Part shown: one piece after another, positions 1 through 5,912 of the stretch
How positions within the stretch are numbered: position 1 is the first letter of the stretch
Layout of the letters: every line of letters starts with the position of its first letter
Source: Betaproteobacteria bacterium
GTDB taxonomy: Bacteria > Pseudomonadota > Gammaproteobacteria > Burkholderiales > SG8-39
Length of the DNA: 7,105 nucleotides
Assembly: GCA_012274205.1 (NCBI GenBank)
Contig: JAAOZY010000317.1
Span: 1-7,105, forward strand
Direction of reading: 5' to 3'
Translations under genes and position numbers: made by a program
The notes under the pieces: model-generated
What the model was told of the DNA's origin: nothing
What the model saw: the letters and a program-made list of their open reading frames with translations, nothing else
The model's database searches: none

Positions 1-834
1 CAAAAGGGCAGCATCGCCTTCTGGAACGAGGCGGCGCAGCGGATATTCGGCTATTCCGGGGGCGAGGCGCGCGGCAGGAAGCTGCACGAGCTGATCGTTC
101 CCGAGCCCTATCGCGCCGATTTCGAGAAAAGACTGGACGTCGCCGGTGGCGCAGCCGGCAGCAACGTCATCGGCAAGACGCTGGAACTGGCCGGGATGCG
201 CAAGGACGGGACCGAGATCGTCACCGAACACTCCATTTCCGGGGTGAACATAGGCCAGAAATGGCACACCATCTGCATCGTCAGGGATGTTACCGAACGC
301 AAGCAGTTCGAGGAGCGCATCCGCCACCTGGCCAATTACGACAGCCTTACCGCGCTGCCGAACCGCGCGCTCTTCTACGACCGCCTGAGCCAGGCAATCA
401 ACCTGGCGCAGCGTAACCGCAACGAACTCGCGCTGCTCTATCTCGACCTGGACCGGTTCAAGTCGGTGAACGACACGCGCGGGCACGATGCCGGCGACGC
501 AGTGCTCAAAGCTGCGGCGGACCGCATTCAGGCGCAGGTGCGCGAATCCGATACGGTCGCGCGCGTCGGCGGCGACGAGTTCGCGATCATCCTGCCCAGG
601 ATCGCGGCCGCCGAGGATGCGACCCTCGTCGCCAACAAGGTCATCGACGCGATACGCGCGAGCTTTGCGCTGGGCGAATCCGGGAGCGATGTAATAGAAA
701 TCGGGGCGAGCGTCGGCATTGCCGTCTATCCGCGCGATGGTGCGGACCTGGATTGCCTGTTCAAGGCGGCGGATTCCGCCATGTACAAGGCCAAGCGCTT
801 GGGCAACAGTTTCAGTTTTTTCGCCGTCGCATGA
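1..834 (+). CDS. PAS-GGDEF diguanylate cyclase, 5'-truncated by the window edge
   Basis: The reading frame is open from the first base, so the N-terminus lies outside the window; 277 residues are visible. The first ~100 residues look like the end of a PAS domain with its PAC segment (FWNEAAQRIFGY near the start, RDVTERK at 95-101). A short linker (FEERIRHLANYD) leads into a complete GGDEF domain that begins at DSLTALPNR. The Mg/GTP site residues are in place (YLDLDRFKSVND near 147-158), and the signature is an intact GGDEF (bases 568-582). An RxxD allosteric site (RESD, bases 541-552) sits exactly five residues before it. By family knowledge such enzymes make c-di-GMP from two GTP and are inhibited by product at the RxxD site. 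No EAL domain follows; the protein stops soon after the GGDEF fold. The signal sensed and any upstream membrane or sensory domains cannot be seen. An ATG at 196 is internal to the PAS domain and is not the start. Confidence 0.95.
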   Translation, partial: QKGSIAFWNEAAQRIFGYSGGEARGRKLHELIVPEPYRADFEKRLDVAGGAAGSNVIGKTLELAGMRKDGTEIVTEHSISGVNIGQKWHTICIVRDVTERKQFEERIRHLANYDSLTALPNRALFYDRLSQAINLAQRNRNELALLYLDLDRFKSVNDTRGHDAGDAVLKAAADRIQAQVRESDTVARVGGDEFAIILPRIAAAEDATLVANKVIDAIRASFALGESGSDVIEIGASVGIAVYPRDGADLDCLFKAADSAMYKAKRLGNSFSFFAVA

Positions 835-960
835 GGCGCTGGACTGAATAGCCCGTGTCGTCCGGCCCATTTCCTTCGACCCGGCTTGGCCTGATCATGC
901 GCCGCTAGGCCGGGTGCGACGCGCCGGGCGCAGGAAACCAAGCATCAACGCGCGACAATC

Positions 961-1359
961 ATGGATCAAAAGAATAAAAACCGCATACTCGTAATCGAAG
1001 ACGACGAATATTTCCGTTTCCTGCTGCGCATGCATCTGACGCAGGCAGGCTACGAGGTGCGGGTTGCGGAGGACGGGGTCGATGGTGGCAAGGCGCTGCT
1101 GGCGCAGCCGCCGGACCTGATCCTGTCCGATCTCAACATGCCGTTCCTCAACGGCTTCGACCTGCTGGCGCTGCTCAAGCAGGACGCGGCGACAGCGTCG
1201 ATCCCGGTGATATTGCTGACCGGCAGCAGGGATAACGATGTGCTGGCCAAGGCGATGGCCCTGGGCGCCGCGGATTTTCTCGCCAAGCCGGTGACGCAGG
1301 ACGATTTGCTCTCCTCGGTCGAAAGCTGCCTGCGCCGCAGCGGCCGCCTGGCGCAGTAA
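961..1359 (+). CDS. Single-domain CheY-like response regulator (receiver only)
   Basis: The 132-residue product is one receiver domain with no output domain, close to the usual length for stand-alone receivers. The key residues are all present: acidic pair D14/D15 (VIEDDE), phospho-acceptor D57 (LILSDLNMP), conserved T87 (ILLTGS) and K109 (FLAKP). The ATG at 961 gives a complete domain with a short charged head (MDQKNKNR). No good Shine-Dalgarno precedes it; an AGGAAA lies too far upstream (about 24 bases). It follows the cyclase gene on the same strand after a 126-base gap, so co-transcription is possible but not shown. By family knowledge it accepts phosphate from a histidine kinase and acts by protein contact. 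The kinase and the target are not in the window. Two hairpins directly after the stop probably end this transcript. Confidence 0.93.
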   Translation: MDQKNKNRILVIEDDEYFRFLLRMHLTQAGYEVRVAEDGVDGGKALLAQPPDLILSDLNMPFLNGFDLLALLKQDAATASIPVILLTGSRDNDVLAKAMALGAADFLAKPVTQDDLLSSVESCLRRSGRLAQ

Positions 1360-1364
1360 GAACC

Positions 1365-1388
1365 TGTTGCAAAATGAATTTTGCAACA
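1365..1388 (+). terminator. Perfect 10-bp hairpin just after the response regulator stop
   Basis: TGTTGCAAAA and TTTTGCAACA are perfect reverse complements separated by TGAA. The hairpin starts five bases after the TAA stop. The T-stretch is inside the stem instead of following it, so alone it is a weak intrinsic terminator. It may protect the 3' end or act with the second hairpin downstream. Confidence 0.5.
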
Positions 1389-1404
1389 ACCAATATAGGG
1401 AAGT

Positions 1405-1430
1405 ATGAGGGGACTTGTCCCCTCATTTTG
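1405..1430 (+). terminator. Likely rho-independent terminator in the convergent junction
   Basis: ATGAGGGGAC and GTCCCCTCAT form a 10-bp inverted repeat around TT, in practice nine pairs with a CTTG loop. TTTTG follows on the plus strand. The short T-run fits termination of the rightward response-regulator transcript. On the minus strand the stem is followed by ACTTCCCT, with no clear T-run, so it is a weaker terminator for the leftward disulfide genes, though the stem could still serve both. Confidence 0.65.
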
Positions 1431-1459
1431 AAACGAACTCTAAGCGGCACGTTTTCCCA

Positions 1460-2110
1460 CTAATACACGCTACTGACGGCGTCTTCCACCAGGGTCTTCA
1501 GTTGCTCGTAGCCGAAGCTGGGCAGGGGCTTGCCGTTGACGAAGAACTCCGGCGTCGCCTTCACGTTCAGCTTCTTCCCGTCGGCGAGGTCCTGTTCGAT
1601 CATCTTGTCGATCTCGGGCGACTCCATGTCATGCCTGAGCCGGCGTATGTCCAGGCCCACGCCGCCGATGTAGTTCCATACCAGTTCGGGCTGGGGCCGG
1701 TGCTGCGGCGCCCATAGGGACTGGGCGGCAAACACCGCATCCAGGGTTTCCCAGAACTTACCCTGCATCTGCGCCGCCGCGAGCATTTTCACTACCTGGT
1801 CGGAGTTGGGGTGAAACGGGGAATAGCGGGCGATCAGGCGGATCTTGTCGGGATGGGCGTCCATCAGCTGCTTCACCATGGGAGCGAACTCCTTGCAGGT
1901 ATCGCAGGCGGGATCGAAGAATTCGGCGATCTCCACCTTTGCCGCCGGGTTGCCGCGCGTGGGGGAATAGTCGCGCACGAAGGTCGACCGGTCGCGCTGG
2001 TAGGCTTCGGCTCCGGCAGCGGCTTTCCGGCTTTGGTAATACATCGCGCCGGCGACGAAGGCGATCAGCAGAAACACTGCCGAAACAATCACGAGAGATT
2101 TCTGTTTCAC
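1460..2110 (-). CDS. Membrane-anchored DsbA/BdbD-like thiol oxidoreductase
   Basis: The product is a thioredoxin-fold oxidoreductase, expected to introduce or shuffle disulfides in the periplasm. I place the start at a GTG (plus 2108-2110) because a strong AAGGAG (plus 2117-2122) lies six bases before it and the protein then opens with a clear signal anchor (KQKSLVIVSAVFLLIAFVAG, then MYYQ). That gives 216 residues. The frame stays open for 224 more codons upstream, but that stretch reads through the neighbouring gene and is not real. The active site is C69-D-T-C72 (FFDPACDTCKEF), and the cis-proline loop is T186-P187 (KATPEFFVNG). This fits the Thioredoxin_4/DsbA-like group better than classical soluble DsbA, whose site is CPHC. 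The GTG overlaps the TGA stop of the upstream dsbB-like gene (GTGA), which suggests translational coupling. It could instead work as an isomerase or reductase; the DsbB-like partner argues for oxidation. Confidence 0.9.
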   Translation of the reverse strand: MKQKSLVIVSAVFLLIAFVAGAMYYQSRKAAAGAEAYQRDRSTFVRDYSPTRGNPAAKVEIAEFFDPACDTCKEFAPMVKQLMDAHPDKIRLIARYSPFHPNSDQVVKMLAAAQMQGKFWETLDAVFAAQSLWAPQHRPQPELVWNYIGGVGLDIRRLRHDMESPEIDKMIEQDLADGKKLNVKATPEFFVNGKPLPSFGYEQLKTLVEDAVSSVY

Positions 2111-2544
2111 TTTGAACTCCTTCGATGGACCAGAAACAGCAGTGCCGAAATTGCAAGGAATGACAGTCCGGACAGCAGCGGAATGGTGACAAATCCAAAC
2201 CATTCGATCTGCACCTCGCTGCAGGGGATTCCCTGGACGCAGGGTTTGATGCTTTCGGGAATGTATCCGGCGACCAGCAGCAGGTGGAATATCGCGATCA
2301 GGGCGCCGAGCAGGGACAGCGGAAGCGCATAGCGCACCACGCTGCGGTCGAACGGGAACAGCGCCGCCGGCAGCATCAGCACCAGCGGATACATGCAGAT
2401 GCGCTGGTACCAGCACAGCACGCAGGGCGCAAAGCCCATGACTTCGCTGAAGAAAAGGCTGCCGAGGGTGGAGACGCAGGCAATCAGCCAGCTCACGAAC
2501 ACCAGCGTCCAGTTCGAATCTTGCGCGCTGCTGCGGGAATTCAT
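2107..2544 (-). CDS. dsbB: DsbB-family disulfide oxidoreductase (BdbC-like)
   Basis: This 145-residue inner-membrane protein should reoxidise a DsbA-like partner and pass electrons to quinone. Four membrane segments are visible, roughly 13-33, 45-63, 69-92 and 116-139. The first periplasmic loop carries the C41-V-L-C44 pair in the context PCVLCWYQRICMYP. The second pair, C102 and C108 (KPCVQGIPC), is only six residues apart, followed by EWFGFVTIP. That close second pair and the WYQRI/EWFGF contexts resemble BdbC, the Bacillus type, more than E. coli DsbB, where the second pair is far apart. I chose the ATG at 2544; an upstream in-frame TTG at 2568 is possible, but it falls at or next to the predicted transcription start. 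The stop overlaps the start of the DsbA-like gene by four bases, so the two form an operon. Confidence 0.92.
   Translation of the reverse strand: MNSRSSAQDSNWTLVFVSWLIACVSTLGSLFFSEVMGFAPCVLCWYQRICMYPLVLMLPAALFPFDRSVVRYALPLSLLGALIAIFHLLLVAGYIPESIKPCVQGIPCSEVQIEWFGFVTIPLLSGLSFLAISALLFLVHRRSSK
2117..2122 (-). promoter_or_regulatory. Shine-Dalgarno that fixes the GTG start of the DsbA-like gene
   Basis: On the minus strand this reads AAGGAG, six bases before GTG. It lies inside the last codons of the dsbB-like gene. It is the best ribosome-binding site in the window and decides the start of the DsbA-like protein. Confidence 0.8.
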
Positions 2545-2573
2545 CGGCAATCGCCTGTGGCGGAACAAGGCCG

Positions 2574-2579
2574 ATTATA
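2574..2579 (-). promoter_or_regulatory. Probable -10 box of the dsbB-dsbA-like operon
   Basis: The minus strand reads a perfect TATAAT here. It would place transcription start near 2567, leaving a leader of roughly 23 bases before the ATG at 2544. No convincing -35 is visible at the usual spacing (CCGGAT near 2597-2602), so this is a partial promoter match. Confidence 0.5.
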
Positions 2580-2635
2580 CCTGTGGCTATGCCCGTATCC
2601 GGCGCCGGCCGCGCGAGTCCGGGTCTGTCGGCGGG

Positions 2636-2641
2636 TATAAT
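2636..2641 (+). promoter_or_regulatory. Probable -10 box of pyrC
   Basis: The plus strand reads a perfect TATAAT ten bases before the pyrC ATG. Transcription would begin about 2647-2649, only a few bases before the start codon. No good -35 is visible upstream (GCGAGT near 2613-2618). It faces away from the TATAAT of the disulfide operon, giving a divergent promoter region. Confidence 0.5.
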
Positions 2642-2651
2642 CGCGCCTGCC

Positions 2652-3698
2652 ATGCAGACTTCCGCCGCCCAGACCCTCACACTCGCCCGCCCGGACGACT
2701 GGCACTTGCATTTGCGCGACGGCGCGGCGCTCGCCGCGGTGCTGCCGCACAGTGCCAGGCAATTCGCGCGCGCCATCGTCATGCCGAACCTGCGCCCGCC
2801 GGTGACTACGGTGGCGCTGGCGCTGGCCTACCGCGAACGCATCCTCGCGGCGCTGCCCGGGGGTTCGCGCTTCGGGCCGCTGATGACGCTGTACCTGACC
2901 GACAATACCGCCCCCGCCGAGATCGCGCTGGCCAGGGCGAGCGGCGTGGTGCACGCGGTCAAATACTATCCTGCCGGTGCCACCACCAATTCCGCTTCGG
3001 GCGTGACGCAGCTCGAGCGCTGCTTCCCGGCGCTGGAAGCGATGGAAAAGGCGGAGCTGCCGCTGCTGCTGCACGGGGAAGTGACCGACGCCGAGGTGGA
3101 TGTGTTCGACCGCGAACGGGTGTTCGTCGACACGGTGCTGCCGCAGATCACGCGGCGTTTCCCCGGGCTGCGGCTGGTATTGGAACACGTCACCACGCGC
3201 GAGGCGACGCAGTACGTCGCCGGGGCGCCGGCGAATGTGGCCGCCACGATCACCGCGCATCACTTGCTGCTGAACCGCAACGCGATGTTCGCCGGCGGCC
3301 TGCGCCCGCACCACTACTGCCTGCCGCTGCTCAAGCGCGAGACGCACCGGCGCGCGCTGCTGCAGGCGGCGACCGGCGGCAGCCCCAAGTTCTTCCTCGG
3401 CACGGACAGCGCGCCGCACGCGCGCCGCGACAAGGAAGCGAGCTGCGGGCATGCGGGCATTTACACTGCGCATGCGGCGATCGAGCTCTACGCCGAGGCG
3501 TTCGAGGCGGCCGGTGCGCTCGGCCGGCTGGAGGCCTTCGCCAGCTTCCACGGCGCCGATTTCTATCGCCTGCCGCGCAACACCGAAACCATCACCTTGC
3601 GGCGCGAGCGCTGGCAGGTGCAATCCGCGTTCGCGCTGGGCAATGAGGAGCTGGTGCCGCTGCGCGCCGGCGAGCCGCTCAGCTGGCGCCTGCAGTAG
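2652..3698 (+). CDS. pyrC: Dihydroorotase, class II (PyrC)
   Basis: PyrC catalyses reversible cyclisation of N-carbamoyl-aspartate to dihydroorotate, the third step of pyrimidine synthesis, in the cytoplasm. The 348-residue product matches the length of the E. coli enzyme as I remember it and aligns throughout. The two-zinc site is complete: H18 and H20 (DDWHLHLRDG), carboxylated K104 (AVKYYPAGATTNS), H141 (LLHGEVTD), H179 (LEHVTT) and catalytic D252 (FLGTDSAPHARR). The substrate contacts R22 and N46 (MPNLRPPVTT) are also present. The start is the ATG at 2652, because homology begins a few residues later (LARPDDWHLHL). The frame stays open to a GTG at 2583, but that extension is non-homologous and lies in the promoter region. 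There is no Shine-Dalgarno before the ATG, in line with a nearly leaderless message. The DUF3025 gene follows after six bases. Confidence 0.98.
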   Translation: MQTSAAQTLTLARPDDWHLHLRDGAALAAVLPHSARQFARAIVMPNLRPPVTTVALALAYRERILAALPGGSRFGPLMTLYLTDNTAPAEIALARASGVVHAVKYYPAGATTNSASGVTQLERCFPALEAMEKAELPLLLHGEVTDAEVDVFDRERVFVDTVLPQITRRFPGLRLVLEHVTTREATQYVAGAPANVAATITAHHLLLNRNAMFAGGLRPHHYCLPLLKRETHRRALLQAATGGSPKFFLGTDSAPHARRDKEASCGHAGIYTAHAAIELYAEAFEAAGALGRLEAFASFHGADFYRLPRNTETITLRRERWQVQSAFALGNEELVPLRAGEPLSWRLQ

Positions 3699-3704
3699 CC
3701 CGCC

Positions 3705-4592
3705 ATGGCCACTACGACCGAACCGGACTGGGACCGCTGGCAATTGCTGGCGTCGCCGATGTTCGCCACGCTGGCGCCGCTGATCGAGCGCCTGCCGGAG
3801 GACCACTTTCCCACACTGGCCGAGCTGAACCGCCTGTGCGAGGAGCGCGAGGTGGTGAGCGGCGGCGGCGAGCCGCTCGAATTCGTGCCGCAGGAGGCGA
3901 AAACCGGCGAACCCTACGAGAAACGCGTGTTCGCCTACGGCAAGGTGCTGACGCGCAATCGCAACTGGCACGACCTGTTCAACGCGCTGGTGTGGATCAG
4001 CTTTCCGCGGACCAAGGCCGCGATCAACCGCCACCACTACCGTGAAATGCAGGCGCGCGAAGGCGGCGAGGCGCGCGGGCCGGTGCGCGACGCCCTGACC
4101 CTGTTCGACGAGTCGGGCGTGATCGTCGCTTCGAGCGACACCGGCCTGGCGCAGTTGCTGACCGGCTTCCAGTGGAAGGATCTGTTCTGGAACCGGCGCG
4201 AGGACGTGCTGCGCGACATGCGCTTCCACCTGTTCGGCCATGCGCTGTACGAGAAGGCGCTTGCGCCCTACAAGGGCATCACCGGCAAGAGCGTCATCAT
4301 CGACATCGGGGCGAAGGAACTGGAGCGGCCGCTGCCGCAGCAGCTTGCCGCGCTCGATGCCCAGCTCGCGCGCGCGTTCGCCGAACTGCGCTCCTTCGGC
4401 GCGACCGACGAGTATGCGCCGCTGCCGATACTGGGTGTGCCCGGTTGGGCCGCGGACAACGAATCGGAGCGCTACTACGAAGACACGCAGCAGTTTCGCC
4501 CGGGGCGTGCACGCGAGCGCGAAAAGCCGCAGGAGCGGCTTGCGGCGGAGCCGAAACCTGGTTCCGGCAAGCGCAAGGGCAGGAACAAGTAG
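3705..4592 (+). CDS. DUF3025 family protein of unknown function
   Basis: The 295-residue product carries the signature of the DUF3025 family: HDLFNALVWISFPRTKAA near residues 89-106. Other conserved-looking blocks are ALTLFDESGVIV (130-141) and RFHLFGHALYEKAL (173-186). There is no signal peptide or membrane segment, so it is probably cytoplasmic. The last ~30 residues are a charged, Arg/Lys/Glu-rich tail (REREKPQERL, GKRKGRNK) that looks disordered and might bind nucleic acid; that is a guess. The start lies six bases after the pyrC stop with no Shine-Dalgarno, which suggests co-transcription and perhaps translational coupling with pyrC. No function is known to me for this family. The conserved His, Asp and Asn residues could form an active site, but I cannot assign a reaction. 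Confidence 0.88.
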   Translation: MATTTEPDWDRWQLLASPMFATLAPLIERLPEDHFPTLAELNRLCEEREVVSGGGEPLEFVPQEAKTGEPYEKRVFAYGKVLTRNRNWHDLFNALVWISFPRTKAAINRHHYREMQAREGGEARGPVRDALTLFDESGVIVASSDTGLAQLLTGFQWKDLFWNRREDVLRDMRFHLFGHALYEKALAPYKGITGKSVIIDIGAKELERPLPQQLAALDAQLARAFAELRSFGATDEYAPLPILGVPGWAADNESERYYEDTQQFRPGRAREREKPQERLAAEPKPGSGKRKGRNK

Positions 4593-4633
4593 CGTTGTTC
4601 CCGGGGACGGCTGGCGGCGCGCGCAGGCACTCG

Positions 4634-5806
4634 ATGAATAAACGCCGCTCATACCTTCGCCCTAAGGACGCCCGCGACGGCGCTAAAGTCACCATGGTCG
4701 AACTGCTGTTCGACCTCGTGTTCGTGTTCGCGGTCACGCAGCTCTCGCACACGCTGCTGGCCGAGCTCAGCTGGCATAAGGCCTCGCAGGTGGGCGTCCT
4801 GCTGATCGCGGTGTGGGGGGTGTGGCTGTACACCGCGTGGGTTACGAACTGGCTCGACCCGGACCGTGTTCCGGTGCGCCTGTTCCTGTTCGCGATGATG
4901 CTGGTCGGGCTGCTGATGTCGGCGAGCATTCCGAAGGCATTCGCGGAAACTGGCTGGGCCTTCGCCGGCGCCTACGTGACCATGCAGGTGGCGCGCTCGG
5001 GCTTTCTTTGCTGGGCGCTGCGGCATGAGCGCGCGAATCTGGCGCGCAATGCGCGGCGCATTCTTGCCTGGGAATTGTTCAGGGGGGCGATCTGGCTGGC
5101 CGGTGGCGGGGCCGGGCCGGAGGCGCGCCTGGCGTGCTGGAGCGCGGCCATTGCGCTGGGCTTCATCGCGCCCTGGGTCAATTTCTGGGTGCCGGGCATG
5201 GGCAAATCCGATGTGAGCGACTGGGACATCGACGGCAGGCACGTCGCCGAACGCTGCGGCCTGTTCGTGATCATCGCCTTGGGCGAATCGCTGCTCATCA
5301 CCGGCGCCACGTTTTCGCAGGTTCCCTGGAGCGCGAGCACGCTCTGGGCATTTGGCGCCGCCGCGATCGGCAGCCTCGCCCTGTGGTGGATCTATTTCGA
5401 CCGCGGCGCCGAGCATGCGGCCCAGGTGATCAGCAATTCGAACAACCCGGGAGAAAAGGCGCGCGCGGCGTATACCGCCATCCACCTGCTGATCGTCGCC
5501 GGCATCATCGTCTGCGCCGTCGCCGATGAGGAGATCCTGGCCCGTCCCGCGCACGCGAGCCCCGCCGCGATCACGGTGATTCTGCTGGGCCCCGCGCTGT
5601 TCCTCATCGGCACCATGCTGTTCAAGTGGGTAGTGTATGAGCGCCGCTGGCCGCCCTTGTCGCACAGCCTGGGCCTGCTGCTGTTGCTGGCCTTGATTCC
5701 CGTGGCGGTGCTGCACTGGCTGTCGGCGCTCGGCCTGGGCATCGCGACCACGTCGATACTGCTGCTCGTGCTGGCATGGGAATACGCGGCGCTGAACAAA
5801 GCGTGA
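4634..5806 (+). CDS. LtrA-family (low temperature requirement A) membrane protein
   Basis: The 390-residue product is strongly hydrophobic, with about eleven or twelve membrane segments (for example near 24-42, 52-74, 82-100, 165-186, 208-226, 236-255, 283-298, 312-334, 342-362 and 368-386). Two family hallmarks are visible: VELLFDLVFVFAVTQLSH at 22-39 and HVAERCGLFVIIALGES at 203-219, with the acidic residues kept in both. The family is named after a Listeria gene needed for growth in the cold; its molecular activity is not established. The ATG at 4634 gives the usual short basic head before the first motif. A weak AGG lies six bases upstream of it. The gap after the DUF3025 gene is 41 bases with no terminator, so read-through from the pyrC transcript is likely. 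A link to cold growth is family naming, not evidence from this sequence. Confidence 0.92.
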   Translation: MNKRRSYLRPKDARDGAKVTMVELLFDLVFVFAVTQLSHTLLAELSWHKASQVGVLLIAVWGVWLYTAWVTNWLDPDRVPVRLFLFAMMLVGLLMSASIPKAFAETGWAFAGAYVTMQVARSGFLCWALRHERANLARNARRILAWELFRGAIWLAGGGAGPEARLACWSAAIALGFIAPWVNFWVPGMGKSDVSDWDIDGRHVAERCGLFVIIALGESLLITGATFSQVPWSASTLWAFGAAAIGSLALWWIYFDRGAEHAAQVISNSNNPGEKARAAYTAIHLLIVAGIIVCAVADEEILARPAHASPAAITVILLGPALFLIGTMLFKWVVYERRWPPLSHSLGLLLLLALIPVAVLHWLSALGLGIATTSILLLVLAWEYAALNKA

Positions 5807-5830
5807 GCGCGCGCGCCCGGCGTGCGGGCT

Positions 5831-5836
5831 TACAAT
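5831..5836 (+). promoter_or_regulatory. Possible -10 box of the dehydrogenase gene
   Basis: TACAAT, one base off the consensus, lies in the otherwise GC-rich gap after the LtrA-family gene. It would give a leader of about 70 bases. No -35 stands out upstream, where the sequence is a GC alternation. The call rests on the single box and its position. Confidence 0.35.
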
Positions 5837-5874
5837 GCGTGCTCGGATTGGATTTTTTCAGCCGCAACCCGGCA

Positions 5875-5890
5875 GCGTCCCGCGGGACGC
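5875..5890. repeat. Perfect 16-bp palindrome in the dehydrogenase leader
   Basis: GCGTCCCGCGGGACGC is fully self-complementary. As RNA it would make a six-pair stem with a CGCG loop, ending ten bases before the AGGA ribosome-binding site. As DNA it could be an operator for a dimeric regulator. It has no T-run, so it is not a simple terminator. The sequence alone cannot choose between these roles. Confidence 0.5.
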
Positions 5891-5912
5891 ACAACCATTC
5901 AGGATGACAACC

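Noticed and set aside
879..915. Inverted repeat ACCCGGC/GCCGGGT in the gap between the cyclase and the receiver gene
   Set aside because: The arms are seven bases with a 23-base loop and no T-run follows. In DNA this rich in GC it is easily due to chance, so I do not call it a terminator.
2544..2568. TTG at 2568 as the start of the dsbB-like gene
   Set aside because: It would coincide with the predicted transcription start and adds an unusual basic stretch (FRHRRLP). The ATG at 2544 leaves a normal leader and a protein whose first cysteine pair is at 41 and 44, the same numbers as in E. coli DsbB.
2393..3646. A 417-codon plus-strand frame in a second frame over pyrC
   Set aside because: It is Arg/Ala-rich, overlaps both dsbB and pyrC, and lacks any known motif; the pyrC frame is certain.
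2541..4652. A 703-codon open frame on the minus strand across pyrC and DUF3025
   Set aside because: It lies antisense to two well-supported genes and its translation is rich in Arg, Gln, His and Ala with no recognisable domain. High GC content at third codon positions removes stops from this antisense frame.
4649..5716. A 355-codon minus-strand frame inside the LtrA-family gene
   Set aside because: Its translation is Gln/Arg/His-rich low-complexity sequence, while the plus strand encodes a clear family protein. It is a shadow frame.
5815..5858. Possible terminator after the LtrA-family gene
   Set aside because: A five-pair GCCCG/CGGGC stem is present, but the T-run (5853-5858) is more than 20 bases away from it, so the two do not form an intrinsic terminator.
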